A stretch of 64,000 bases of DNA, from contig CM064501.1 of NCBI GenBank assembly GCA_032716605.1, positions 21,286,734 to 21,350,733 on the forward strand, read 5' to 3'. This DNA is from Paralithodes platypus. Taxonomy: Eukaryota > Arthropoda > Malacostraca > Decapoda > Lithodidae. The translations under genes were made by a program, and so were the position numbers. Below the pieces are notes generated by a model. It was not told the origin of the DNA and searched no databases. It saw nothing but the letters and a program-made list of their open reading frames with translations. Shown piece by piece: positions 1 to 10,613 of this stretch (the stretch's first letter is position 1; each line of letters begins with the position of its first letter).

Positions 1-6
1 GGCCAC

Positions 7-1200
7 CTAGACCCTCTGCCGTAAAGCTATACATGGCAAGGAAGGGTTGTCCAGAGCTACTGAAAGGTATCGAGGCAAAAACTCCTGATTAGAGGCCCAC
101 AACTGTGTGGACGTAATAACTTTCACCGAAAGATTATTAAGGAAACGTAAAGAGGCTGTCCCCTTGCGTAAATCGTGGGTCTTACCCACAACGCCGGGAT
201 GCTTCTCTTTAAAGTCCTCGACCAAGAGAGAAGCCAGTGTACGCTCCATCAATCGTTCACCCGGACTTGCGACCCATAAAGCACCCTGGTGATTTAGAGG
301 TGCCACTCTTAAATATTTGGTTAGAACTTGCACTGGGCAAAAAAGATGGTGCACCTTTCCCCTGTTTAACGCCGGCACCGTGAACTCGGAAAACACGTGT
401 TCACTGTGCTCAATCTCGGCTATGAATCCTGGGGAAGCTGCAATGTGAATACACTCATGAAGCCTATCAAACCTGAGGCAATTAGGTGCGTTGCTCATCG
501 CCGCCAGCTCAGATACTCTGTTCCCTGTAGCCAAAGCCATAAGGAATACTGCCCTTTTGTAAAATCTGCAGTCTTTGGTACATACGGGAACGAGAATAAC
601 GACGATGCTTTGTCCAGAGACCATGTAGGCCTGAGCTGGTGGGCGGAGTTTAAAACCTGCCCACATAAATCACTTTCAGATAAATGTTTCTGCATGAACA
701 GATAAATTAAATATTAAACAACCAACGCCACCGAGGGCACAGTTTGTTTTGTTCTAAGAATCCGAGACGTAAAAGCTTTCCAATGCGATTGAAACTGTCG
801 CTTTGTAGACTGGGTATATTGATTCGTGAATATCTTGGTTACGTCGCTACCATAAGGTGCTAGCCACTTGGCCTCCTGAATGTCCAAAATGAACAAGTCC
901 GCGAGGTTTCTAGGTTGCCAATTGTGTTCTAAGTGGAACAACCCGACCAGGAGGGACACTGGGTGCGGGCACCACGTGTTCAAATGCTGGTACCACACTG
1001 CCCTGGCCACAGGGGCGCGATTAGCGAGACTACGCCTCGCTAATCCTGTAGTTTGTTGACTACGTGGCACATTGGAGACGCGTCTGGCGGCGGAAAAGAG
1101 ATAAATGGAACTCAACCTGTTCTCGTCCGTCATCAGAGCGTCAGGTCCGCCCGCCGGCGTTATCGTCCGGCGGGTGAGGTATGACTGTGAGTATCGCCAT
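7..1200 (-). pseudogene. DIRS tyrosine recombinase (copy A), frameshifted
   Basis: Encodes the C-terminal part of the DIRS polyprotein: the segment after RNase H (PAGGPDAL, IYLF), a SAM-like N-terminal recombinase segment (QYTQSTKRQFQSHWKAF) and the catalytic domain. Catalytic residues visible are Arg in GNRVSELAAM, His and Arg in THDLRK, and the likely nucleophile Tyr in FLPRYLS. This protein would join the circular cDNA to the target. The reading frame is broken between about 660 and 715, so the N-terminal and catalytic halves lie in different frames. Relative to element D, about 20 residues are missing at that junction. The catalytic domain itself is intact here, unlike in copy C. Confidence 0.85.
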
Positions 1201-1499
1201 ACACCTTGGTTGTGGCTGTCCCTCGCTTGCGAGCTCGGTATACTCCCTGAACGGGGAGCCCTCGTCCGAGTCCCGTAAAGGTTTATGATAATTAAAAGCT
1301 CCCATAGCTCATTAACACATTGAATGCAGAGCTGGTGAGCAAAATCATAAAGTATACTAATTAATTTAATTTATATTTAATTGTATTAAAATAAATTACT
1401 ATAAATAAACACAATATTATCATAATATAATCATAGAAAATATATATGTTTATTATGATTCAGCTATTAAATTATTTCATTAACAAATAAAAATAAGAT

Positions 1500-4400
1500 A
1501 GGGCTACCTGAGCTTAACGGCGTTGAACATACAGCCATGAGAGGTTCAAGGGCCGACACGACAGAGACTGGGGGAAAACTACCCCGCCCCCGGGAACTAC
1601 CTGGTCACCTGGTGCAACACCGGTAATCCGCCCTGGAAAGATAATTTTCCGGGGATTAAAGCTCATAGGGTTACACCCAAAAAACGGTACAAAATATGTG
1701 CCTCAAAACCGCCGGTCAACGAACCGTAGCACTCCACCACTACTTTTCGTTGTCCTTTAGTATCATATTAAAGATTTCAGCATATCTTTACCTGTCCAGA
1801 AGATTTACGCATATCTTCTGAATCCTCATAAAGATGAAGCATATCTTTATTAAAGATGAAGTCTTTTAAGTATCCCTTTACACTTGAAACACTAGCAAGA
1901 TTCCGGCATCTTTTTATCCCATAAAAAGTCTAAGCCTATCTTAATCTCTAATCTGGCGTCACCCAGAAGCCCTCATAGCTCGCCGTCTTGAAGGCCGTGA
2001 TACCCTATTTTATCAATCAATTGTTTGGCAAATTATCGCGAATTGCAAATCAGTTAATATAACCATACAAACGTACAACCGCCGGGTTTTATATGCAATG
2101 TCAAACCAATTGTACCTGCCCCAGACCTCTTTGTAAAAAGGTCGCCGGGAGGGAAAGACTAAACAAACAAACGGCATTGTTTCAATGGCTTATTAAAGAT
2201 TTCATCATATCTTTTATCTGCCCAAAAGAATTAAGCATAACTTCTTAATCCTCATAAAGATGAAGCATATCTTTATTAAAGATGAAGTCTTTCAAGTAAC
2301 CCTTTACACTTGAAACACTAGTAAGATTCAGGCATCCTTTTATCCCATAAAAAGTCTAAGCCTATCTTAATCTCTAATCCGGCTTCTCCCAGAAGCCCTC
2401 ATAGATCGCCGTCTTGAAGGCCGTGATACCCTATTGTATCAATCAATTGTTTGGCAAATTATCTCGAATCGCAAATCCGTTAATATAACCACCCGAAGGT
2501 ACAACCGCCGGGTTTTATATACAAGGACCCCAATGGAAATACATGTCATATTTATAACATACTATGTGGTACCAACTCTGTAAATTGCTAACTGAATAAA
2601 TATTATTATTATTATTATTAATATTATTATTATTAATGTCAAACCAATTATACCTGCCCCAGACCTCTTTGTAACAAGGTCGCCGGGAGGTAAAGACCAA
2701 ACAAACAGACTGCATTGTTTCAATGGCTTTGAAAAGCAGAGAAAACCAAGGCCAACAGGTGTCAGCCTGATCACCTAGAAAACTGAGTGGAGCCCCCCTC
2801 GACGGGAATAACTCAGGAAGCCTGATCCCAGGCTCGACCATAGAAAACGCAGTTTCTGATGAGCCTTCAAGCGACCAAACTCGTCGGGGTAACTTACCTA
2901 TTTTAGCCATCCTGACTAAAACTCGGTAAACAAAAACGGTGTTCTCGGAGCAACGAGAAAAACGCCGGAAAGGTAACCCACACTAAACTATACATTACAG
3001 GAGGGCGTAATGCATAAAGCAATGAATAACACAGGAAGCCTGCTCCCAGGCTCGACCACAGAAAACGCAGTTTCTTATGAGCCCTCAAGCGACCAAACTC
3101 GTCGGGGTAACTTACCTATTTTGAGCCATCCTGACTAAAACTCGGTAAACAAAAACGGTGTTCTCGGAGCACCGAGAAAAAACGCCGGAAAGGTAACCTA
3201 CACCAAACGAGACATTTTAACACATTTCATACAAAGGGTGTGCGCAAAAATAGGGATACCTGAACAGGAGAGCGTAATGCATAAAGCAAGAGCCGGGGCA
3301 AAGGGAGCCATGACAGAGACTGGTGGGATAATTACTCCAGGTTCTGCATAGACCCGCCGGGACCCAGCTCTGGAAAAAAAGAAAATTTCCAGGAATTAAT
3401 GCTCATAAGGTTAACCCCAAACATGTTCGCACACAAGTGTTAAATAACCCGCCGGGTAACGAGACGTAATACTCAACGACGACAGCTCGCTACGCGGTGG
3501 GGTTTCCTAAGTAAAAGATTTCAGAATATCTTAATTTGTCCAAAAGATTTATGAATACCCTCTGACATAATATATAAAGACCAGCATGGCGTTTATAACT
3601 GATGAAGTCTTTCCGGTGGTGTTTGTTTCAAGATTCAATTTTTGGAATAAACTCCCCTAAAAAAGACGCCGGTCCCCGAATTATCTCGTAGATCAAAAAC
3701 TGGGAAGCCTGACAAATATACGAGATCTAACTTCTCCCGAAGTATCTTTTTAGATCGCCGTATGTTGAAGGCGGCGATACAAAACGTATCCCTCAATTGT
3801 CTGGTTAACTAACTGAATCGTAAATTCGTTATTCCCATCCCTCCAAGGAGCACCCGCCGGGTGTGAATATTAGTTTTTTAAAAAACGTTAACCCCAATCG
3901 TGCCCTAAAGCGCCGTATGTTGAAGGAGGCGATACACAATGCATCCCTCAATTGTCTGGTCAACTAAACTGAATTTTGCAAATTCGGGCATCCCACCCTT
4001 CCAGGTTGCACCCGCCGGGTGATTTAAAGTTTAAAAGTTTACCCCAAATGTTCCTAACCCCACTTCGTTGTAAAAGATCGCCGGGGAGGAAATACAAAGA
4101 TCGAGGATTGCAAATCAGTCAATAGAACCACCCAAAGGTACAACCGCCGGGTTTTATATGCAATGTCAAACCAATTGTACCTGCCCCAGACCTCTTTGTA
4201 AAAAGGTCGCCGGGAGGGAAAGACTAAACAAACAAACGGCATTGTTTCAATGGCTTATTAAAGATTTCAGCATATCTTTCACCTGTCCAAAAGAATTAAG
4301 AATAACTTCTTAATCCTCATAAAGATGAAGCATATCTTTATTAAAGATGAAGTCTTTCAAGTATCCCTTTACACTTGAGACACTAGTAAGATTCAGGCAT

Positions 4401-6480
4401 CTTTTTATCCCATAAAAAGTCTAAGCCTATCTTAATCTCTAATCCGGCTTCTCCCAGAAGCCCTCATAGATCGCCGTCTTGAAGGCCGTCATACCCTATT
4501 GTATCAATCAATTGTTTGGCAAATTAACTCGAATCGCAAATCCGTTAATATAACCACCCGAAGGTACAACCGCCGGGTTTTATATGCAATGTCAAACCAA
4601 TTATACCTGCCCCAGACCTCTTTGTAAAAAGGTCGCCGGGAGGTAAAGACCAAACAAACAGACAGCATTGTTTCAATGGCTTTGAAAAGCAGAAAAAACC
4701 AAGTCCAACAGGTGTCAGCCTGATCACCTAGAAAACTGTGTGGAGCCCCCCTCGACGGGAATAAACCAGGAAGCCTGATCCCAGGCTCGACCCTAGAAAA
4801 CGCAGTTTCTGATGAGCCCTCAAGCGACCAAACTCGTCGGGGTAGCTTACCTATTTTAGTCATCCTGACTAAAACTCGGTAAACAAAAACGGTGTTCTCG
4901 GAGCAATGAGAAAAACGCCGGAAAGGTAACCCACACTAAACTATACATTACAGGAGGGCGTAATGCATAAAGCAATGAATAACACAGGAAGCCTGATCCC
5001 AGGCTCGACCACAGAAAACGCAGTTTCTTATGAGCCCTCAAGCGACAAAACTCGTCGGGGTAACTTACCTATTTTGAGCCATCCTGACTAAAACTCGGTA
5101 AACAAAAACGGTGTTCTCGGAGCAACGAGAAAAAACGCCGGAAAGGTAACCCACACCAAACGAGACAGTTTAACACATTTTATACAAAGGGTGTGCGCAA
5201 AAATAGGGATACCTGAACAGGAGGGCGTAATGCATAAAGCAAAAACCGGGGCAAAGGTAGCCATGACAGAGACTGGTGGGATACTTACTCCAGGTTCTGC
5301 ATAGACCCGCCGGGACCCAGCTCTGGAAAAAAAGAAAATTTCCAGGAATTAATGCTCATAAGGTTAACCCAAACATGTTCGCACACAAGTGTTAAATAAC
5401 CCGCCAGGTAACGAGACGTAATACTCAACGACTACAGCTCGCTACGCGGTGGGGTTTCCTAAGTAAAAGATTTCGAATATCTTAATTCGTCCAAAAGATT
5501 TATGAATACCCTCTGACATAATATATAAAGACCAGCCTGGCGTTTATAACTGATTAAGTCTTTCCGGTGGTGTTTGTTTCAAGATTCAATTTTGGAAAAA
5601 AAAAAAACTAAAAAAGACGCCGGCCCCCGAATTATCTCGTAGATCAAAAACTGGGAAGCCTGACAAATATACGAGATCTAACTTCTCCCGAAGTATCTTT
5701 TTAAATCGCCGTATGTTGAAGGCGGCGATACAAAACGTATCCCTCAATTGTCTGGTTAACTAACTGAATTGTAAATTCGTTATTCCCACCCTTCCCGGGA
5801 GCACCCGCCGGGTGTGAATATTAGTTTAAAAAACGTTAACACCAATTGTGCCTTAAATTGCCGTATGTTGAAGAAGGCGATACACAATGCATCCCTCAAT
5901 TGTCTGGTCAACTAAACTGAATTTTGCAAATTCGGTCATCCCACCCTACCAGGTTGCACCCGCCGGGTGATTTAAAGTTTAAAAGTTAACCCCAATTGTT
6001 CCGAACCCCACATCTTTGTAAAAGATCGCCGGGGAGGAAATACAACAACAGCATAGTTTTATATTGGCTTTGCAAAACCGAAAAAACTACAAACAACACG
6101 TGTCCGTATGAACACTGTTAGACGGGTACAGCCAACCCGCCGGGAATCAGAAGGAGCCTGAAACAGGCACCCCAGAGAAGCCGTCCTGAGGAGCCACAGA
6201 CACCCACTCGCCGGGGAAACAAGCCTTTTTTTAAACCACGCGTGGCCAAAACTCGGCAACCAGCCGGGTATTTTCATGGTGTAACCGAGAAAAACCCGCC
6301 GGAAATAACCCACCCCGTCCAGATACCATCTGAACGCAACACAGGACCGAGGCGTAGCCAAAACACAACTAACGCCGGGCCCAACATAGTCCGTGGAATT
6401 AGCCAATACACAACTAACCCAGGACACATAAATAGTCCGTGGAATTAGCCAATACACAACTAAACAAGGACACACATCAC
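1500..6480 (-). repeat. Nested tandem array punctuated by GCCGG motifs (copy A)
   Basis: This stretch has no long ORF. It is made of two roughly 2-kb tandem copies (about 2,210-4,255 and 4,256-6,060) which each contain a further duplication of about 219 bp (for example the segment starting CCTGATCCCAGGCTCGACC at 2,819 and its copy at 3,039). Short blocks ending in CCGCCGGG, CGCCGGGA or GACGCCGG recur every 100-250 bp. Some units in minus orientation resemble the start of DIRS ORF1 (see copy C near 45,801-46,043). I read it as an amplified 5' leader and ORF1 start. Confidence 0.75.
2521..2634 (+). mobile_element. Short retroposon insertion with (ATT)n tail
   Basis: The sequence starts ACAAGGACCCCAATGGAAAT and ends in AATAAATATT(ATT)n. 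Sister repeat units (for example near 4,573) run from TTTTATAT directly to the GCAATGTC block, so this is an insertion. The same insertion sits at the equivalent place in copy C (45,073-45,238), where it is about 50 bp longer inside. It looks like the 3' end of a LINE; the family is not identified. Confidence 0.65.
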
Positions 6481-7052
6481 ACAGTAGTACATATTTAGAA
6501 AATAAATCAATAACACTTGTATATGTGGTAAAGCTACGAGAGGCTGGCTAGGCCTAGGCAGACGGATAACAATAACATTTCGGAATATAAACAAAAAGCA
6601 CTGAATTATATCACAACAGGAACCACCGCCAACACACCACTGTAGCAAATACTTCCGGCAAAAGTATTGCCGGGACCCAGAAAAAACTTCACTAAGTGAA
6701 GAAAAATACGCTGGGAACGTCAGCAAAAATACGCTACCTCATCAGAAAGATAAAAGGAAGCAATAACGCGTAATGAAAGCCGCCTGCATCACAAAGCTAG
6801 CTAACTGTGAAAAAGTTCACCTGTCCACAACCGGACCACGAGGGTACATCCGAAATAGATGCCCCCAACACACGACCCAAAATACACTGCACTGCGGGCA
6901 ACCAGCCCAGGACACTCCTGCTACGCATATCCTAACCTTACTCGATACATCCCGGAGTAAACAAATGAGAAAAAACTCACTAGGGACGCAGCAAATGCGG
7001 AACCAGCGGAGCGTGGAGAAACATGTCCGGGCCGGCTGACCGCAGAGCAGAG

Positions 7053-7344
7053 AAGGAAGAATGACGCCTGAATCAGCGTCTGGTCAAAGATCCACACAAG
7101 TACATCTACGATATGATGGAAAGCTTATTGGATAGTTATTCTTATTTTCTGTTTGTTTTTTATTTTTTACGAAGTTTTTTCGTAGTGAGAACCCAATTCA
7201 TAATGACTGAAGCCATGAGTGAGGTCGCGTGCGCTCATGACGAAGGCTCCTCAGATTTTAAATGCTCTACGGCGGATTAGTGTTTGAAGAGGATGCCTTA
7301 TGTAATAGGCATGTTCGTCAATGATGGAGGGGCCACTAATAAAT
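7053..7344 (-). repeat. Left inverted terminal repeat of DIRS copy A
   Basis: Matches the left terminal repeat of copy C (49,617-49,926) and, inverted, the right terminal repeat at 40,844-41,194. It includes the AAGTTTTTTCGTAGTGAG block shared with element D. An 18-bp deletion near 7,268 distinguishes it from copy C. Confidence 0.8.
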
Positions 7345-7587
7345 ATAGATTTATGGGGGCGGTTGGTCTTCAGAAACTTAGTCTGGCAAGACAGGGGGTT
7401 AACATATTACTACTTGGATGGAAAAACATACATAGATTTAGGCCTGTCTGAACTGGTTGGCATTGGCTCAACCTAGGGACAGGGCATGGGTGTATTAAAT
7501 TAAGGTGTATTCATGTTCATCATCATGTAGGTAGAGGTGTAGGACACGAGGGGTAGTGTATACACGAGGTGGGGGAAGGGTCAGTGG

Positions 7588-9512
7588 TTAGAAGGGATAG
7601 GCAGGTGTGGTTTGGAGCTGCTTAGCCCTGTGGGCTTCGGCCTGTCTTAACTGGTTGGCTTGGTCACCTGGTCCTTTCGTTCTGTGGGCCTTTCTTTCAG
7701 GTGTTTCTGTTCCCGTTTCCTGGTGGTGTTCGCTCGTGGCTTCCGTGGTGGGCTTCTCGTTCTGGGGCATTTTACTTCCCTCTCCTTCGTTGTAGGCTCG
7801 TCCTCGAGCCTCAAGGGTGAAGTAAAAAGAAGCATAGTCATGGTGGGTCATTTTGAGGGTATTTAGAAGGTCCCACCAAGCAAGAGAGCGAGGGTCAGGT
7901 TTCTTTTGCAGGTCTATGTAGACCTGTAGGAATGTGTCCTCGGTGTTGTGGAGGGCGGTTGCCCGGGCTTGATGTGGGCGCTGTAGACGGGCTAAGCGTC
8001 CTGTGGACGTTTTTACTTTAACCTTTCTTATGAACGGTGTGTATTCTTCCTCCGTGGGGGTAGGGACGGGGGTGACGAATGGTGTGGATTTGTTCATGGT
8101 GGAGGTCATATATCGAGTGAGGTGTGTGGGACTGACAGGAAGACTCTTCAGTGTGGTGAAGGGGTTAATAACTGAAGGGGAGGGACTAACGCGTGAAAAC
8201 GGAGCTGGGGGTGAAGGGGGGATATGAGTTTGGGGTTTTTGGGGTTTTCTTGGGTGGTGTTGCAGGCGGGGAAAATATATGGAGGCGATGTGCAATATTG
8301 GTTTAGGTAAGGTGCGTGATGGAGGTGTGTGAGAAAGAGGGGGTGTGTGTGTTGTGTGGCTTGGGTCTTTAGTGTAAGAACGGGGTGTTGTTTTTACATA
8401 ACTGTCTTCAAATCTGATGGGTCTGTTGATGATTCTACCTTTGGAGGTTCTGGTGGGAAGGTAGATGTTTGTAGTGGGACTTGAGTCGCTCGACGATGTT
8501 TTATATTGAGGGGAAGAACGCTTTACAGGTGGAGGGCATTTAGTGGGGGTGAGGTAGGGGGTTATTTGAGAGGTAGATGCGTGTGGAGGTTTTTGTCGAG
8601 TGAGGGTGGTAGGCGGAATGGGAGAGGATTGGGTGGGGGTATGTATGGGGGTTCTCTCAGGGGCGACTTTGTGGGGGTGTGGAGGTCGGGTACGTCAGTT
8701 TGGAGGGGCTTTGGTTAGGAGTTAGTTGTGTGTTAGACGTGGTGTGTGAGGAGGGGTTGTTCGTTGGCATAGGGTACTTTTTAGGGGTTGGTTGGTTGGG
8801 GGTTTGATGAGATGATGAGGTTGGTTGATGCGTGGGTGGGGTCGCAGGGATAGTGAAGGGGAAAGGGGTGGATGCGGGGGGGGGGGTAGACGAGTGGGTA
8901 GGCAGTGGAGGTTTAATTGGGAGGGTTGGGGGTAGGAAAATGTGTTGGGTGTGTTCTTTGGTGGGGTTGGTGATTTGATGGTGGTGGAAATAGGTAGTTT
9001 TGTGGGAGTTTGGGGGGGGTAGATCTAGCAGGTCATTCGGGGTGATGAGGTGGGGGTTGAGAGGGGATGAGGTTGAAGGGGAAGGTATGTTCTTTCGTGG
9101 GAGGGTGGGGGTGGTTATTTTTGGAATATAGTTAGAGGGGTTATGGTGTTTACTTGTGATTATTCGTCTTCTTTCCCTTTGTGGAGGAGAATTCGACGAA
9201 GAAGAAGAGGAGGAGGAGGATAGTGGTCTGGCAACCCTACGGAACTTGGTTAGCAGGGTGTGTTTTCTGGAGGTTTTAAAAGATTTTAGTCGTGGACGTA
9301 AGTTGTAGCGTGAGGTTACTGAGGTAGATTGTGTGGTGCGGTTGGGTGTTTACTTGGTTTTAGGTGGGGGTGGTGGTTTTCTTACTGTGGTGCCTGGTGG
9401 AGGTACGTCAGGGCTAGACGGGAGGGTTTCCGTTGTGGTCGGGGTTGTGGGTGGAGGTTTTCGTACTTTGATAAGTTGGGGAGGTACTTGACTATCAGAA
9501 GTGAAGGAATGG
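7588..9512 (-). pseudogene. Gypsy E1 3' accessory ORF, Pro/Ser/Thr-rich
   Basis: Downstream of integrase the minus strand encodes a long Pro/Ser/Thr/His-rich stretch in shifting frames, ending in a better conserved block of 235 residues (7,588-8,295). The end contains RKVKVKTSTGRLARLQRP and a hydrophilic Glu/Gln/Lys/Thr-rich C-terminus. I see no signal peptide or clear membrane segment, so an envelope role is not supported. The last 60 residues recur almost unchanged at 19,092-19,275, which supports a real coding region of this family. Function not recognised. Confidence 0.5.
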
Positions 9513-10518
9513 TCAGGTGGAGGGAGGTGTGATAGTGGGGGCTTGGGGTTTGTGGAGGTTAGTTATGGGGGTATGTTGAGGAATGATCGGCCGGTTCTGT
9601 GCTGGAGGGTTTTGGCCCTTAGGGGTTTGTAGGGGAACATTCATAGCCTGAGTGGGAGGGGTAGTAGGGGTGTTCAATTCAGGGTCGGACGTGTGGGGTG
9701 GGATAATGTCTTGTGGTTTTAGAGGTTTAAAAGCTCGGACGAATCTAGTTCTGAACGTGCGAGTCACGCCGTGATAATCAATGGTGACTTGATAGGCATT
9801 TGGGACTTGTACGACGGTGTAGGGGCCGACATAGCGAGGGCCTAATTTGTTGGTGACCGGGAGGTTGGCTACCATTACGGTGTCATGGATGGCGAAAGGG
9901 TTTTTATCATCGGGGTTATCAGTTTTGGTGTCTTGACAGGTTTGGGCGGTATGGATGGTGTTTTGCAGATGTTGCAATGGGTCAATTGTGGAGGTGTTGG
10001 AGGGGAGGTGAGCGTGATGGTGGAACGGCAGTAACAGGGGGGGTACGCCGTAAACACGTTCATGAGGGGAAATACCGTCTTCTCGGGGACAGGTGTTCAT
10101 GCCCCATTGTATCATCTTTATCTGTGATGGCCAGTCTGAGGTGTTAAGAGCAATCATTTTGGTACGTAACTGGTTGTTGATGGTGCGATGGGTTAATTGT
10201 GGAGGTGTTGGAGGGGAGGTGAGCGTGATGGTGGAACGGCAGTAACAGGGGGGTTACGCTGTAAACACGTTCATGAGGGGAAATACCGTCTTCTCGGGGA
10301 CAGGTGTTCATGCCCCATTGTATCATCTTTATCTGTGATGGCCAGTCTGAGGTGTTAAGAGCAATCATTTTGGTACGTAACTGGTTGTTGATGGTGCGAC
10401 GGGTTAATTGTGGAGGTGTTGGAGGGGAGGTGAGCGTGATGGTGGAACGGCAGTAACAGGGGGGGTACGCCGTAAACACGTTCATGAGGGGAAATACCGT
10501 CTTCTCGGGGACAGGTGT
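9513..10518 (-). pseudogene. Gypsy E1 integrase C-terminus, disrupted
   Basis: Encodes the end of the integrase core and the GPY/F-like C-terminal module (NKLGPRYVGPYTVVQV, VRAFKPLK), followed by a Pro-rich tail. It is separated from the main pol ORF by the 211-bp tandem triplication (9,981-10,613). Because 211 is not a multiple of three, each extra copy shifts the frame. Confidence 0.75.
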
Positions 10519-10613
10519 TCATCCCCATTGTATCATCTTTATCTGTGATGGCCAGTCTGAGGTGTTAAGAGCAATCATTTTGGTACGTAACTGGTTGTTG
10601 ATGGTGCGATGGC
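9981..10613 (-). repeat. 211-bp tandem triplication inside integrase
   Basis: Three consecutive copies start at 9,981, 10,192 and 10,403, each beginning GT(C/T)AATTGTGGAGGTG and ending GATGGTGCGA. The copies are almost identical; the third lacks one base in GTTCATCCCC (GTTCATGCCCC in the others), which implies recent origin. They repeat the integrase segment around NNQLRTKMIALNTSDWP. Confidence 0.9.

Larger units (their letters stand above)
1..7344 (-). mobile_element. DIRS-type element copy A, RT-less, 3' end outside window
   Basis: Minus-strand DIRS derivative whose 5' end is at 7,344 and whose 3' terminal repeat lies before the window. It is near-identical in layout to copy C (40,844-49,926): left inverted terminal repeat, a long GCCGG-rich tandem array, then the tail of the RNase H linker and a tyrosine recombinase. 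No RT motif (YLDD) is visible. The outer end reads CCACTAATAAAT followed by gypsy E1 sequence; the same E1 segment is uninterrupted near 18,751, so the insertion point is directly visible. Confidence 0.85.

Noticed and set aside
6059..6475. 138-residue minus ORF repeated at 48,664-49,032
   Set aside because: Conserved only as part of the A/C repeat; Cys pattern does not match a known domain and frames are not maintained elsewhere in the array.
1500..7000. CRISPR-like or satellite DNA reading of the GCCGG array
   Set aside because: Units vary in length, are nested and degenerate, there are no uniform spacers, and the array lies inside a DIRS element.
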